DNA of 64,000 nucleotides, from NCBI GenBank assembly GCA_023269715.1, contig JAGDVO010000011.1, positions 25,879-89,878 on the forward strand. The letters are read 5' to 3'. Made by a program: the position numbers and the translations under genes. Each line of letters opens with the position of its first letter. Positions within the stretch are counted from its first letter, which is position 1. This document shows, one piece after another, positions 9,892 to 20,546 of this stretch. The notes below the pieces were generated by a model. That model made no database searches, was not told where the DNA came from, and saw nothing but the letters and a program-made list of their open reading frames with translations. Source of the stretch: Thermosulfidibacter sp. GTDB lineage: Bacteria; Thermosulfidibacterota; Thermosulfidibacteria; Thermosulfidibacterales; Thermosulfidibacteraceae.

Positions 9892-9930
9892 TATTTCACA
9901 AGAAAGAGTTTAATTAATAATTCCAAACAC

Positions 9931-10002
9931 TGGGGCGTCGTCTAACAGGCAGGACACGGGACTTTGGATCCCGGTATCCAGGTTCGACTCCTGGCGCCCC
10001 AG
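9931..10002 (+). tRNA. tRNA-Gln (TTG)
   Basis: A 7-bp acceptor stem (9931-9937 with 9995-10001), a discriminator G at 10002 and a TTG anticodon at 9964-9966 in a 7-nt loop identify tRNA-Gln. CCA is not encoded. It follows ispE by 39 nt and precedes a lipoprotein gene by 27 nt. Confidence 0.95.
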
Positions 10003-10029
10003 TTAAAAAACATTATCAAGGAGAAGGAG

Positions 10030-10752
10030 ATGAAAAAGCTGAAAAAAGCAATAAGTGGATTGGTATTATTTTTGTTTCTTACAAGCTGTGCTTCCTATGA
10101 ATCTACAGTTCAGCCTGTAAAACTACCGGAATTTCAGAAAAATGCGATAAGTGTGGATGGTGTTAAAATGGCAATAGAGATACTCTCTGACCCACAAAAG
10201 GCAAAGGACAGATTTGGATTTGATATAAGAAGCTGTGGTATTTTGCCAGTAATAGTAACGATAGAAAATGGAGGTAAAGAGCCCGTAACTATAGAAAGTA
10301 GTCAAACATTCCTGATAGATGAAGATGGAAACGGTTGGCCAATACTAAACCTTGAAGAGGTGTATAGTAGAATAGAATCCAATACTGATGTAGCTGAAGC
10401 CCTTAAAGGGACAGCAAAACCAGCACTACTCGGAGCAATAGCTGGCAGCATTATAGGAGCGGGAATAGCCATACTTTCAGATAAAAACGTCGGCGAATAT
10501 GCAGGTAAAGGAGCAGTGGCAGGAGCAGCAGTAGGAGCGGTAACGGGTGGTATGAGTAGTTACTCCTCCCTCGGAGAAAAGATAAGAGAAGACATAGCCA
10601 ACAAAAATCTTACAAATAGATCAATACAACCAGGAGAGCTTGTTTATGGTATACTCTTCTTCCCAGGGAAAAGTAATGAGGCTAAGAATCCTAAAAAATT
10701 GAGACTCTCCATGATGATCGGTAAAACGAGGAAAATAGTAACATTAGATTAG
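10030..10752 (+). CDS. Glycine-zipper lipoprotein of unknown function
   Basis: The start at 10030 has GGAGAAGGAG directly upstream; a longer reading would run back into tRNA-Gln and is rejected. The 240-aa product has a lipoprotein signal (KK, hydrophobic stretch, lipobox LTSC with the lipidated Cys about residue 20). About residues 117-165 form a glycine-zipper region (GAIAGSIIGAGIA and GAVAGAAVGAVTGG), typical of envelope proteins that insert into or associate with membranes. The function is not known. Confidence 0.75.
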   Translation: MKKLKKAISGLVLFLFLTSCASYESTVQPVKLPEFQKNAISVDGVKMAIEILSDPQKAKDRFGFDIRSCGILPVIVTIENGGKEPVTIESSQTFLIDEDGNGWPILNLEEVYSRIESNTDVAEALKGTAKPALLGAIAGSIIGAGIAILSDKNVGEYAGKGAVAGAAVGAVTGGMSSYSSLGEKIREDIANKNLTNRSIQPGELVYGILFFPGKSNEAKNPKKLRLSMMIGKTRKIVTLD

Positions 10753-10776
10753 AACAGTATTACAGAGGAGGAATTG

Positions 10777-12078
10777 ATGATCTGGAATGAGGAGTTCGAA
10801 ACCTTACCTAGAGAAGCATTAGAAGCCCTCCAGTTAAAAAGATTAAAGGCAACCATAGAGAGAGTCTATTATACAGTACCCTTTTATAGAAGGAAACTCG
10901 ATGAAGTTGGTATCACACCTGATAGTATCAGAAGCCTGGAAGACTTAAAGAAAATACCTTTTACCACAAAGGATGATCTGAGAGAGAATTATCCCTTTGG
11001 ACTCTTTACAGTACCACTAAAACAGATCGTTAGAATACATGCTTCAAGCGGAACAACTGGGAAACCAACGGTCGTAGGATACACAAGAAGAGATATAGAA
11101 ACCTGGTCTGAATTAATGGCAAGATCTCTATCAGCAGCCGGTGTTACCAAGGAAGACATAATACAGAACGCATACGGATATGGACTATTCACAGGTGGAT
11201 TGGGAGTACATTACGGAGCAGAAAAGATAGGAGCAACTGTAATCCCTGTATCCGGAGGACAGTCCAAAAGGCAGATAACTATTATGAAGGACTTTGGCTC
11301 TACAGTATTAACCTGTACACCGAGTTACGCCTTACACCTTGCAGAGGTAGCCCAGGAAGAAGGACTAAACCCAAGGGACACAAAGCTTAGAGTTGGCCTA
11401 TTTGGTGCAGAACCATGGTCCGAAGAGATGAGGAAGCAAATAGAGGAGCTATGGAATATAAAGGCTATAGACATATACGGACTATCGGAAATAATAGGAC
11501 CAGGGGTTGCTGTGGAATGCGAAGAGGCACAAAGTGGCCTACACATATTTGAGGACCACTTTATACCAGAAATTATAGACCCAGAAACAGGAGAGTCTCT
11601 GCCTTACGGCGAATACGGGGAACTCGTGATCACAACTATTACAAAGGAAGCACTGCCCCTTCTTAGGTACAGGACGAGGGACATCACTAGACTTATAAAG
11701 GAACCTTGTATATGTGGTAGAACCCATATGAGAATAGACAGGATCAGAGGTAGAACAGATGACATGCTGATAATAAGAGGAGTTAACGTATTTCCATCCC
11801 AGATTGAAGAAATACTCGTCGCCACAGAAGGAGTACTGCCCCACTATATGATAATAATAGATAGAGAAGGTTCACTTGATGTAGTTGAAGTGCAGGTTGA
11901 GGTAGATGAGAGCATCTTTTCAGATGAAGTTAAAAAATTACAAACACTAGCAAGAAAGATAGAAAACAACATTAAGGATATGATCGGTATCTCCGTAAAA
12001 GTCAAGCTAGTTGAACCTAAAACACTCCAGAGATTTGAAGGCAAGGCAAAGAGAGTTATAGATAAGAGAAAGCTATAG
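10777..12078 (+). CDS. paaK: Phenylacetate-CoA ligase, copy 1
   Basis: AMP-forming ligase that activates phenylacetate or related aryl acids with CoA. The 433-aa protein has the ATP loop SSGTTGKPT near residue 90, GLSEIIGPG near 235, a Cys-rich segment (CICGR) near 310 and GRTDDM before the C-terminal lid domain, all PaaK features. The ATG at 10777 is placed 5 nt after GAGGAGG and is preferred to a TTG one codon earlier. It begins a cluster paaK-ACT-paaK-iorA that suggests exchange between aryl acids and aryl-pyruvates. Confidence 0.88.
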   Translation: MIWNEEFETLPREALEALQLKRLKATIERVYYTVPFYRRKLDEVGITPDSIRSLEDLKKIPFTTKDDLRENYPFGLFTVPLKQIVRIHASSGTTGKPTVVGYTRRDIETWSELMARSLSAAGVTKEDIIQNAYGYGLFTGGLGVHYGAEKIGATVIPVSGGQSKRQITIMKDFGSTVLTCTPSYALHLAEVAQEEGLNPRDTKLRVGLFGAEPWSEEMRKQIEELWNIKAIDIYGLSEIIGPGVAVECEEAQSGLHIFEDHFIPEIIDPETGESLPYGEYGELVITTITKEALPLLRYRTRDITRLIKEPCICGRTHMRIDRIRGRTDDMLIIRGVNVFPSQIEEILVATEGVLPHYMIIIDREGSLDVVEVQVEVDESIFSDEVKKLQTLARKIENNIKDMIGISVKVKLVEPKTLQRFEGKAKRVIDKRKL

Positions 12079-12088
12079 GGAGGTAAAG

Positions 12089-12520
12089 ATGAAAGTTGAA
12101 CAGCTATCCGTTTTTCTAGAAAATAAGGCAGGTAGATTAGCAGAAGTAGCCAAAATTCTAGGTGACAACGGGATAAACATAAGGGCACTTTCCCTTGCGG
12201 ATACAACAGACTTCGGGATACTGAGATTGATAGTAAACGATAACGAAAAAGCAAAGGAAGTTCTTAAAGATGAAAGATTTACGGTAAAGATAACCGAAGT
12301 TATAGCAGTTGAAGTTGATGATAGGCCAGGTGGGTTAGCGAGTATTCTTTTGCCCTTATCAGAAGAGGGTATAAATGTGGAATATATGTATGCCTTTGTG
12401 GAAAAGAGCAAAAACAAGGCGGTTTTGGTATTTAAATTTGATGATCTAGACAAAGCGATAGAAGTACTCAGAAAGAACAATGTAAAAATACTAACAAACG
12501 AAGAAATAAAACAACTATAG
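12089..12520 (+). CDS. Tandem ACT-domain amino-acid-binding protein
   Basis: The 143-aa protein consists of two ACT domains (about residues 3-67 and 71-135), each starting with the pattern of a strand and then a Gly-rich ligand loop ([18 protein letters not shown]). Such stand-alone ACT proteins often sit beside paaK and ior genes and probably sense an aromatic amino acid. It is 10 nt after paaK copy 1 and 10 nt before paaK copy 2. Confidence 0.85.
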   Translation: MKVEQLSVFLENKAGRLAEVAKILGDNGINIRALSLADTTDFGILRLIVNDNEKAKEVLKDERFTVKITEVIAVEVDDRPGGLASILLPLSEEGINVEYMYAFVEKSKNKAVLVFKFDDLDKAIEVLRKNNVKILTNEEIKQL

Positions 12521-12530
12521 GAAAAGAGAG

Positions 12531-13856
12531 ATGCCCATATTTGAACCTGAATTCGAGTGTATGCCTGTAGATGAGCTAAAAATCCTACAACTATATAGAT
12601 TAAAAAAGGTGTTAAGGATCGTTTATGAAAACGTAAAGCCTTACAGAAAGAAGATGGACGAAAGAGGTATAAAACCGGATGACATAAAATCCCTCGAAAA
12701 TATAAAGTATTTACCATTTACAACCAAAGACGATTTCAGAGAAAACTATCCATACGGTTTATTTGCAGTCCCTATGGAAAAGATAGTCAGAATTCACTCA
12801 TCAAGTGGAACAACAGGGAAACCAACGGTTGTAGGTTATACAAAGAGGGATCTCGAAACTTGGTCTACCCTTACAGCACGGGTACTCTCTGCAGGTGGAG
12901 TTACGAGTAGAGATGTGGTTCACATAGCCTTCGGATACGGACTTTTTACTGGTGGTTTTGGGCTACATTACGGAGCAGAAAAAATAGGTGCAAGCGTAAT
13001 ACCCGTTTCAAGCGGACAAACAAAGAGACAGATCATGATAATGAAAGATTACGGATCTACAGCACTTGTTTGTACTCCCAGCTATGCTCTTCATATAGCA
13101 GAAGTGATGAAAGAGATGGGCGTTGATAAAAGCGAACTGAAATTGAAATATGGTCTATTTGGAGCAGAACCCTGGACAGAAAGTATGCGAAGAGAAATTG
13201 AAACTAGACTGGGAATAGAAGCAACAGATAATTATGGTCTCTCGGAAGTTATGGGGCCGGGAGTATCTTACGAATGCTTAGAAGCAAAAAGCGGTCTACA
13301 CATAGCGGAAGATCACTTCCTAGTTGAAGTAATAGATCCAGAAACAGAAGAACAACTACCCGAAGGAGAATGGGGTGAACTCGTTATAACAACATTAACT
13401 AAAGAAGCTCTTCCCCTTATAAGATACAGGACAAGGGACATAACAAAGATATACCGTGAAAAGTGCTCCTGTGGCAGGACCCTTATAAAAATGGCAAAAC
13501 CATCGGGTAGAACCGATGATATGATAATAGTAAGGGGCGTGAATATCTTCCCATCCCAAGTTGAGGAAGCCTTACTTGAAATAAGTGGTGTTTCGCCACA
13601 CTACGTTATAGTCGTGGATAGGAAAGACCATCTTGATGAATTGGAGGTTTGGGTAGAAGCCGAGGATGCTATATTCTTCGACTCCATGAGAAAGCAAAAA
13701 GAGATGATCGACAAAATTACAGAACATCTAACACAGGCCCTAGGAGTAAAGACCATCGTTAAACTTGTAGAGCCTAAGACATTGGAAAGAAGCATGGGAA
13801 AGGCAAAAAGAGTTGTAGATAGGAGGGACTTCCTGAAAAATTATGAAAAAAGTTAA
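12531..13856 (+). CDS. paaK: Phenylacetate-CoA ligase, copy 2
   Basis: A paralogue of the gene at 10777, 441 aa, with the same motifs: [25 protein letters not shown] and GRTDDM. Two copies in one operon suggest different aryl-acid preferences (for example phenylacetate and indoleacetate). Its end overlaps iorA by 14 nt. Confidence 0.88.
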   Translation: MPIFEPEFECMPVDELKILQLYRLKKVLRIVYENVKPYRKKMDERGIKPDDIKSLENIKYLPFTTKDDFRENYPYGLFAVPMEKIVRIHSSSGTTGKPTVVGYTKRDLETWSTLTARVLSAGGVTSRDVVHIAFGYGLFTGGFGLHYGAEKIGASVIPVSSGQTKRQIMIMKDYGSTALVCTPSYALHIAEVMKEMGVDKSELKLKYGLFGAEPWTESMRREIETRLGIEATDNYGLSEVMGPGVSYECLEAKSGLHIAEDHFLVEVIDPETEEQLPEGEWGELVITTLTKEALPLIRYRTRDITKIYREKCSCGRTLIKMAKPSGRTDDMIIVRGVNIFPSQVEEALLEISGVSPHYVIVVDRKDHLDELEVWVEAEDAIFFDSMRKQKEMIDKITEHLTQALGVKTIVKLVEPKTLERSMGKAKRVVDRRDFLKNYEKS

Positions 13857-15576
13857 ATTTCTACTAGGCAACGAAGCTATAGCCTTAGGTGCAATAGAAG
13901 CTGGTATAAGGTTCGCGGTAAGTTATCCTGGAACTCCAGCTTCAGAGATCCAAAAAGCCTTTATGGAATTCTCGGAAAAATTGAGAATAAACTCCTTTGC
14001 AAAATGGATGGTCAACGAAAAGGTAGCCTTTGAAAGTGCACTTGGAGCCAGCTGGTGTAATATGGATGCTATGGTTTCAATGAAACAGGTAGGACTAAAT
14101 GTAGCCTGTGATCCCCTCATGAGCTCTGCCTATACAGGGACAAAGGGTGCTTTGGTTATAGTTTCCGCAGATGATCCTGGACCACACTCATCCCAAACCG
14201 AACAAGATTCACGTTTCTTAGCTATGTTCGCAAAAATACCCGTATTTGACCCCTCAAGTCCTCAAGATGCAAAGAGATTGATGATAGAAGCGGTAAAACT
14301 ATCGAAAAACCACAAAATTCCAGTAATGTTAAGACCGGTCCTCAGAGTGTCGCACTCAAGAGGTACAGTTGAAATCGGCGAGGTAAAAGAGGAAGATAGA
14401 GAAATCACTTTCAACAAGGAACCAGAAAGATTTGCTGCAACTCCAAAGTATAGATATTTGTTACATAAAGAACTTAACGCAAAAATAAGAGAAATAGGAA
14501 TTATAAATGCAAGAAATCTAATAGCACTTCTTAAGGAACTTAACAGTGAAGAACCCCTTTACATAACAAGTGGTATATTTTACGCAATAGCAAAAGATCT
14601 CGGTATAAAAAATGTTCTTAAAGTGGATATGCCCTATCCAATCGATAGGAGCTTTTTTGATTATGTCCTAGAGAACTTCAAAGAAATATGGGTGCTTGAA
14701 GAAACCTACCCAGTAATAGAAATCCAGTTTTCCGCCAGAAGTAAAGTAAAAGGCAGACTTTCAGGACATATACCTCTAGAAGGAGAAATCGATATAAACC
14801 TGCTAAACGATATTATCTTTGGGAAGAAAAAAAAAGTTGAAATAAAAGAGGAAGAGAAAAAACCGAGGCTCTGTCCGGGTTGCGGACACCGTCCAGTGTT
14901 CTACCTTATGAGAAAAATATTCCCTAAAGGTATTTATCCTGGAGACATAGGTTGCTACACACTGGGTGTTAACCTAAATGCTGTTGATACATGTCTATGT
15001 ATGGGAGCAAGTATAAGCCAAGCAATAGGTATTTCGAAAGCTATAAATAAGGAGAAGATTAAAACCCCCGTTTTATGTACCATAGGAGATTCGACATTTA
15101 TCCACGCTGGAATCCCCGCACTAATCGAAGCAGCTAACAGTAAAGCTCCTATAATAGTTATAATCCTTAACAATAAAACAACCGCTATGACAGGTGGTCA
15201 GCCAGTTCATGACGTAAACTTCGAATCACTAGCGATAGCTTGTGGCATAAAAAAAGTAGAAAAAGCCTACGCCTATGATATTGAAGACATCTCAGCAAAA
15301 CTCAAACTACTCTGGGAGTATACAGGCTCCTCATCGATGCCATCGGTACTAATCGTAAATTCACCCTGTGTAACTTATCAAAAAGCAGAAAGAGTAAAGA
15401 GGAGATCGGCTCCAAGGGTGATGGAAGAAGTATGCTCAAATTGTGGTATTTGTTACAAGATCTTTGAGTGTCCTGCCATAATAGAAAGAAAAAATAAAGC
15501 TGTTATATTGGATGAACTCTGTAGAGGTTGTAGGGTCTGTATAGAGATCTGTCCAACAAGAGCGATAAGAGACTAA
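13843..15576 (+). CDS. iorA: Indolepyruvate:ferredoxin oxidoreductase alpha subunit
   Basis: Interconverts aryl-pyruvates with aryl-acetyl-CoA and CO2 using thiamine diphosphate and ferredoxin. The 577-aa protein has the N-terminal pyrimidine-binding half ([20 protein letters not shown]), a CPGCGHRP segment near 345, the TPP-binding [10 protein letters not shown] and [13 protein letters not shown] near 410-440, and two C-terminal [4Fe-4S] clusters ([26 protein letters not shown]). The usual iorB partner is not next to it; icd follows. The beta subunit may be elsewhere. Confidence 0.9.
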   Translation: MKKVKFLLGNEAIALGAIEAGIRFAVSYPGTPASEIQKAFMEFSEKLRINSFAKWMVNEKVAFESALGASWCNMDAMVSMKQVGLNVACDPLMSSAYTGTKGALVIVSADDPGPHSSQTEQDSRFLAMFAKIPVFDPSSPQDAKRLMIEAVKLSKNHKIPVMLRPVLRVSHSRGTVEIGEVKEEDREITFNKEPERFAATPKYRYLLHKELNAKIREIGIINARNLIALLKELNSEEPLYITSGIFYAIAKDLGIKNVLKVDMPYPIDRSFFDYVLENFKEIWVLEETYPVIEIQFSARSKVKGRLSGHIPLEGEIDINLLNDIIFGKKKKVEIKEEEKKPRLCPGCGHRPVFYLMRKIFPKGIYPGDIGCYTLGVNLNAVDTCLCMGASISQAIGISKAINKEKIKTPVLCTIGDSTFIHAGIPALIEAANSKAPIIVIILNNKTTAMTGGQPVHDVNFESLAIACGIKKVEKAYAYDIEDISAKLKLLWEYTGSSSMPSVLIVNSPCVTYQKAERVKRRSAPRVMEEVCSNCGICYKIFECPAIIERKNKAVILDELCRGCRVCIEICPTRAIRD

Positions 15577-15590
15577 GTTGATATCCTGCC

Positions 15591-15620
15591 TTGACTTTTA
15601 AAACCTCGATATGCTATTAG
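15591..15620 (+). promoter_or_regulatory. Promoter of icd
   Basis: TTGACT (15591-15596) and TATTAG (15615-15620), 18 nt apart, lie in the 87-nt gap between iorA and icd, suggesting that icd is transcribed on its own. Confidence 0.5.
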
Positions 15621-15663
15621 AAGTTCAGAAGTTAAATTTTTAACAAAATTCGGGAGGTGAATC

Positions 15664-17895
15664 ATGGACAAAAAACCTGTAATTATCTGGACAAAAACGG
15701 ACGAAGCCCCACTACTTGCTTCATATTCACTTTTTCCGATAGTAAAACAATATCTCAAATATGCGGATATCGATCTTGAGGTAAAGGATATATCAGTCGC
15801 AGGGAGAATACTTGCTAAGTTTCCCGACTACCTAAAGGAAGATCAAAGGGTACCTGACGATCTCGCCATACTTGGTGAACTAGTTAACAATCCTGGCACG
15901 AATGTGATTAAACTTCCAAATGTTAGTGCCACCGTCCCACAGTTGAAAGAGGCTATAGCTGAACTGAGGGAAAAAGGTTACATGGTACCGGAATATCCTG
16001 AAGATCCAAAAACCGAGGAAGAGAAGAAAATAAAGGAAAGATACTCAGAAGTACTCGGTAGTGCTGTAAATCCTGTTATAAGACAGGGAAACAATATCCG
16101 TATGGTTCCTAAACCTGTAAAAGATGTAGCCAAGAAATATCCGGATCTAATGGGATTACCTCTTAAAGAATGGCCAAAGGACTCGAAAACTCATGTCAGT
16201 TACATGAATAGTGGCGATTTCTTTGAGAACGAAGAATCCGTCACCATACCAAATTCACAAGTACTAAAGATAAGGTTTGTTGACGAAGCAGGAAACGTAA
16301 CTGATCTTAAGGAAGTAAAGGTAGACGCAGGAGAGATCGTAGATGCGACATTTATGAGTGTCTCTAAACTATCAGAATTCATCGAAGAACAGATAAAAGA
16401 TGCAAGAGAAAAGGGTGTACTTTTCTCTCTACATCTAAAGGCAACTATGATGAAAGTTTCTGACCCTGTAATATTCGGATACGCTGTAAAAGTTTTCATC
16501 AAGGATCTATACACCAAGTATGGTAATGTTTTAGAGGAAATAGGATTCAATCCAAATAACGGTTTAGTTGATCTCTATGAAAAATTAAACAAACTACCTG
16601 AAGAAAAGAGAAGAGAGATCGAAGAAGAGCTCAAAAAGATAATAGAAAAAACACCGATGTACATGGTAGATTCCGATAAAGGCATCACAAATCTACACGC
16701 ACCAAACCTTGTCATAATAGATGCATCCGTACCTGTAGTCATAAGGGATGGTGGTAAATCCTGGGGTCCTGACGGTAAACTCCACGATACAAAGATTGTA
16801 ATACCCGATAGAAGTTATGCTCCTATCTATGAAGTTATAGTTGAAGACTGCAAGAAAAATGGCGCCTTTGATAGGACAAAGATGGGTACACTGATAAATA
16901 TAGGTCTTATGGCAATGAAAGCTGAAGAATACGGTTCTCACGATAAGACGTTCTTTGCACCGAGCAAAGGTAAATTCCAGGTGTTAGATGAAAATGGTAA
17001 TATTCTTATGGAACACGAAGTCAATCCAGGCGACATATGGAGAGCCTGCCAGGTGAAAGATATAGCTGTGAAAGACTGGGTAAAGCTAGCAGTTCAAGTA
17101 GGAAAAGAAACAGGCTATCCCGTTGTGTTCTGGCTAGATGAAAACAGAGCTCACCACAGAGAGCAGATAAAGAAAGTTAAAGAGTACCTGAAGGAGCATG
17201 ACACAACAGGACTAGAGATACACATCCTCAGTCCAAAGGATGCAATGGCCTTCTCATGCGAAAAGATAAGAAAGGGGGAGAGCGTAATCGCTGTCACAGG
17301 GAACGTATTAAGAGACTATCTAACAGACCTATTCCCCATCCTTGAGGTAGGAACTAGTGCAAAGGTTCTGTCTGTCATACCACTACTTGCGGGTGGAAGA
17401 CTTATTGAAGCTGGAGCTGGTGGTAGCGCTCCAAAGCATGTACAACAATTCCTTGAAGAAGGTCATCTAAGATGGGACTCTATGGCTGAGTTTACAGCTA
17501 TATCGAGCGCTTTGGAATTTGTAGCTACCACCTATAACCACAAGAAGGCAAAGGTCTTCCTGAATGCACTTGATAAAGCGATCCTTACTATGCTTGAAAA
17601 CAAAGTTTGGCCTGGAAGGAAACCTGGACAACTGGATACGAGGGGACAGCACTTCTACCTCGCTCTCTATTGGGCAAAGGAACTTTCTGAACAGAATGAA
17701 CTTCCAGAGGTTAAAGGTGTATTTAGCAAAGTATATAGCAGCTTAAAGGAGAACGAAGAAAAAATACTCAACGAGATAAAAGAAACCGCTGGTAAACCAC
17801 AGGATGTAGGTGGCTACTGGTGGCCTTATGAAGAAAAGGCTAATAAAGCAATGAGACCTAGTAAAACTTTCAATGAAATAATCGATAACCTCTAA
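15664..17895 (+). CDS. icd: Isocitrate dehydrogenase (NADP), monomeric type
   Basis: Interconverts isocitrate and 2-oxoglutarate plus CO2 with NADP(H). The 743-aa length and sequence match the monomeric IDH family ([10 protein letters not shown] at the N-terminus, the SYMNSGDFF region, [12 protein letters not shown], and MALG-type glycine-rich end segments), which is unrelated in length to the dimeric Icd. The start has GGGAGGTG. In a reductive TCA cycle this enzyme would carboxylate 2-oxoglutarate; direction cannot be read from sequence. A strong hairpin ends the gene. Confidence 0.93.
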   Translation: MDKKPVIIWTKTDEAPLLASYSLFPIVKQYLKYADIDLEVKDISVAGRILAKFPDYLKEDQRVPDDLAILGELVNNPGTNVIKLPNVSATVPQLKEAIAELREKGYMVPEYPEDPKTEEEKKIKERYSEVLGSAVNPVIRQGNNIRMVPKPVKDVAKKYPDLMGLPLKEWPKDSKTHVSYMNSGDFFENEESVTIPNSQVLKIRFVDEAGNVTDLKEVKVDAGEIVDATFMSVSKLSEFIEEQIKDAREKGVLFSLHLKATMMKVSDPVIFGYAVKVFIKDLYTKYGNVLEEIGFNPNNGLVDLYEKLNKLPEEKRREIEEELKKIIEKTPMYMVDSDKGITNLHAPNLVIIDASVPVVIRDGGKSWGPDGKLHDTKIVIPDRSYAPIYEVIVEDCKKNGAFDRTKMGTLINIGLMAMKAEEYGSHDKTFFAPSKGKFQVLDENGNILMEHEVNPGDIWRACQVKDIAVKDWVKLAVQVGKETGYPVVFWLDENRAHHREQIKKVKEYLKEHDTTGLEIHILSPKDAMAFSCEKIRKGESVIAVTGNVLRDYLTDLFPILEVGTSAKVLSVIPLLAGGRLIEAGAGGSAPKHVQQFLEEGHLRWDSMAEFTAISSALEFVATTYNHKKAKVFLNALDKAILTMLENKVWPGRKPGQLDTRGQHFYLALYWAKELSEQNELPEVKGVFSKVYSSLKENEEKILNEIKETAGKPQDVGGYWWPYEEKANKAMRPSKTFNEIIDNL

Positions 17896-17900
17896 AAACC

Positions 17901-17943
17901 TAAGGTTAGTCACTGACCACAGGAAGGTCGGTGACTAACCTTA
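17901..17943. terminator. Bidirectional terminator between convergent icd and zinc-ribbon gene
   Basis: An 18-nt stem with a single mismatch (17901-17918 with 17926-17943) and a 7-nt loop lies between converging genes. The minus-strand side continues into GGTTTTTAGA; the plus side is AT-rich without a clean T run. Confidence 0.7.
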
Positions 17944-17966
17944 ATAACTAAAACAATCTTTAAAAA

Positions 17967-18254
17967 TTAGTCTTCAAAAATAAGATCAACCCAGACACCG
18001 TGCCTTGCAAGCTTTTCCTGTTCTACATTTATAGCTTCAAGTATGGAATTAAGGATATCAACATATTTAGAGAGTACCTTAACATGAATGTTATTAATAT
18101 GAGAAAGACCTTCCTCACCACACTTAGGACACATGAATATAGGAGCTTCACTCTTCTTAACCCACTCCATTAATTTCTCAACATCCACAATTTCACTGTG
18201 TTCATCGCTACAGATATCACAGCTAAACTTAACAGCCTTAACTCTCTTAGGCAT
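17967..18254 (-). CDS. Small zinc-ribbon protein, unknown function
   Basis: A 95-aa protein, starting at 18254 where GGAGGTG lies 6 nt upstream (an upstream ATG at 18281 lacks a site). Two pairs of Cys, CDIC near residue 12 and CPKC near residue 42, could hold one zinc. The rest is helical and charged and ends in an acidic tail. It is the last gene of the U32/HDAC/ferredoxin cluster, about 23 nt after the ferredoxin gene. I do not recognise the family. Confidence 0.6.
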   Translation of the reverse strand: MPKRVKAVKFSCDICSDEHSEIVDVEKLMEWVKKSEAPIFMCPKCGEEGLSHINNIHVKVLSKYVDILNSILEAINVEQEKLARHGVWVDLIFED

Positions 18255-18277
18255 TTCAACACCTCCGCCAATAAAAG

Positions 18278-18688
18278 TCATAATCCTATTTTTATTGCCT
18301 TATACATACAAGCCCCTACACACAACTCGCAACCCACGCATTTCTCTTTATCAAAGATAACTTTGTAAGTTTCCCTATCTATATGCAACGCACCGCTTGG
18401 ACAAACCGAAGCACAGGCACCACAGTGTACACATTCTTCCTCATCCTTCTCTATATCTGCAGCAAGAAAACGCACCCCAACACCAATCTCTCTTAAAAAC
18501 TCTATTCCTTCCCGTACCTTCTCCTCTTCACCCACAAGCTCAAGAATCATCAACCCTTCTTCATTTGGAGTTATCTGAGCCTTTAGAATATTAAAAATAA
18601 GATTAAATTTAGAATGAAGCGTATAAACAACCGGTTTATCCCACGTATGCTTCGGAAAATTAAGTATCACTTTCTTCCCTACTGTCAA
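18278..18688 (-). CDS. NIL-domain protein with two [4Fe-4S] ferredoxin motifs
   Basis: Residues up to about 75 look like a NIL domain, the small ligand-binding domain found on methionine transporters and ferredoxins. It is followed by two clusters (CVHCGACASVCP and CVGCELCVGAC). The start is uncertain: a TTG at 18688 has GGAGGG 5 nt upstream, an ATG at 18706 is six codons earlier, and a GTG at 18670 lies later. All overlap the HDAC-like gene. Likely an electron carrier for the neighbouring U32 proteins; this is inferred from context only. Confidence 0.75.
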   Translation of the reverse strand: MTVGKKVILNFPKHTWDKPVVYTLHSKFNLIFNILKAQITPNEEGLMILELVGEEEKVREGIEFLREIGVGVRFLAADIEKDEEECVHCGACASVCPSGALHIDRETYKVIFDKEKCVGCELCVGACMYKAIKIGL

Positions 18689-19559
18689 CGCTCCCTCCTT
18701 CGCCATCTAGAATAGTTCCTATAACCCTCGGAATTATCCACGTAGCAAGTTCCCTCATAGACCCTCCAGCAAGCACAATTTGTAGCTTATCATCAAAATA
18801 GCTCCTCGTCAATTCTCTTATAATAGATGCAATCTCCACAATAGTCTCCTTATCGATCCCTAAACTTCCATAATCCCCTTTACATATGTCAAAACCCATA
18901 TACCAAAAGAAAAAATCAGCCTTAAACTTGATAGCTATGTCTAGAGCATTCTCTACAAGACGAATATAAGCTTTATTAGGATCCCACTCATAACTAACCC
19001 AGGTAGCATCAAAATCATACCACAGATTATTATGAGAATGCCACTCTCTATCACAAAGGCAAAGGTGCAAAACGTCTCTCTCATTCATCCACATTAGTAG
19101 ATCCCTTGTGCCATCACCGTGATGAGCATCGGTATCCAGTATTACAAACCTCAAATCTTTATCTATCGTCTCCTTGGCGTTAACTATAGCGAGAATCACA
19201 TCGTTAAAACAACAGGCACCCCAAAAATGGTTTCTACCAGCATGATGTCCACCACAACCTATAAAACAGAAGGCTCTATCTATATCACCCTTTAATATCC
19301 TTGTAGTTGCCTCTACAACACCACCGGCGCTTTCATAAGCAGTGGTACAAAGAGGAAATGATTCAACCTCCCTAACCATCTCTTCTGAATGGATCTTTAA
19401 GACAAGATCCTTGTCTACTCTTTTACAGGTATAAAGGGTCACATCCTTTCTCTTTAATATCTCTCCTACTGCATCAGGAAAATCGCTCAACCTATTGCCA
19501 CCCGTCAGGTAACTTCTCCTTGCAAAGGAGTTATGCCAGAATATACCGACCTTCCCCAC
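18660..19559 (-). CDS. HDAC-fold (acetylpolyamine amidohydrolase/AcuC-like) protein
   Basis: The 299-aa protein has the arginase/deacetylase signatures: GGHHAGR with His105-His106, LDTDAHHGDGT with zinc ligands Asp144 and His146, and GFD with Asp224. The catalytic Tyr expected in the GGY motif near the C-terminus is Ser267 (LAGGSMRE), so activity may be altered. It starts at a GTG 18 nt after the first U32 gene's stop and overlaps the ferredoxin gene. The substrate is unknown; a link to U32 chemistry comes only from gene order. Confidence 0.75.
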   Translation of the reverse strand: MGKVGIFWHNSFARRSYLTGGNRLSDFPDAVGEILKRKDVTLYTCKRVDKDLVLKIHSEEMVREVESFPLCTTAYESAGGVVEATTRILKGDIDRAFCFIGCGGHHAGRNHFWGACCFNDVILAIVNAKETIDKDLRFVILDTDAHHGDGTRDLLMWMNERDVLHLCLCDREWHSHNNLWYDFDATWVSYEWDPNKAYIRLVENALDIAIKFKADFFFWYMGFDICKGDYGSLGIDKETIVEIASIIRELTRSYFDDKLQIVLAGGSMRELATWIIPRVIGTILDGEGGSVDSREESDT

Positions 19560-19577
19560 CTTCTCTAACCCTCAGCT

Positions 19578-20546
19578 CTACACTAAGGCTAGAGGGTTAG
19601 TAACCTCCTGTAGCATTTCAACTTCTCTAAGTACCTTGATTGTTCTCTTTTCACGCTCCAATTCCCTTTCTCTGTTAAGACTCAACCACCTCTCAGTATA
19701 TTTAGATAGATCAAAACCTCTATCATTCCTAAGAATATCCCCTATTATATCCCTATAGAAAGCTACTATTTCACCTATTATTCTGGGATTATACTCCCTA
19801 CCCTGTATCTTGAAGCAATCTACTCCAGCTTTTACCCACATGGCCAATTCCTCAAAAACAAGAAACATATCGTTTCTCAGAGTCACAGCCTTCCCATCGT
19901 AACTCCACTTGGCCTTACATATTCTATGGCAATAACCACCCCTATTCGGACTACCTAGGAAAAGGTTCTTATTCCACTCATCGTAAACCCAATCATACCT
20001 GAAGTAACTTGAAAAGATACACTTTCCAAGATAGGTGAAGCAGGTATTGGAATGTAAGAATACCTCAACTTTCACTTTTGCCCTTTCCTTTATCTCTTTA
20101 ACCTCTTCCGGCCTTAGGTTACAGGGCATAACTATCATATCAACTCCTATACTCCTATAAAACGTGGCATCTTCAAAATTGATCGCATTACTACCTGCCG
20201 AGAGATGGACCTCTAAATCAGGAACCTCTTCCTTTGCAACGACACAAGCACCTACTTCATTTAGAATCAAAGCAGAGACACCGATTTCTCTAAGCTTCCT
20301 AATAGCGGAAACAAAAATAGGATATTCAAGGGAAGAAAAATTAGTATTCATCGCTACCCTTACAGTCTTACCATATTTATCAGCTATTTCCACTATCTCC
20401 CTAATTTCATCAAAGGTTAGCTCGTACTCTCTAGTCCTCCTACTCCATCCAGCTAGACCAACATAAACACTATTAGCACCATTCATAAAGGCTAATCTTG
20501 CCATTTCAATATTGCCACCTGGCGCAAGTATTTCAATCCTTCTCAT
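19578..20546 (-). CDS. U32-family iron-sulfur protein, UbiU-like (a)
   Basis: A 322-aa peptidase-U32-family protein. It has a TIM-barrel-like start (EILAPGGNIEMARLAF, NSVYVG) and four conserved Cys at 169, 176, 206 and 210 (CFTYLGKC and YCHRIC). In the characterised UbiU the equivalent Cys hold a [4Fe-4S] cluster needed for oxygen-independent hydroxylation. The ATG overlaps the next U32 gene by 14 nt. Other U32 members modify rRNA or tRNA, so the substrate is open. Confidence 0.75.
   Translation of the reverse strand: MRRIEILAPGGNIEMARLAFMNGANSVYVGLAGWSRRTREYELTFDEIREIVEIADKYGKTVRVAMNTNFSSLEYPIFVSAIRKLREIGVSALILNEVGACVVAKEEVPDLEVHLSAGSNAINFEDATFYRSIGVDMIVMPCNLRPEEVKEIKERAKVKVEVFLHSNTCFTYLGKCIFSSYFRYDWVYDEWNKNLFLGSPNRGGYCHRICKAKWSYDGKAVTLRNDMFLVFEELAMWVKAGVDCFKIQGREYNPRIIGEIVAFYRDIIGDILRNDRGFDLSKYTERWLSLNRERELEREKRTIKVLREVEMLQEVTNPLALV

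Noticed and set aside
12073-12717. Long minus-strand frame opposite the ACT protein and second paaK
   Set aside because: It crosses the border of two well-supported genes and has a biased, hydrophobic antisense composition.
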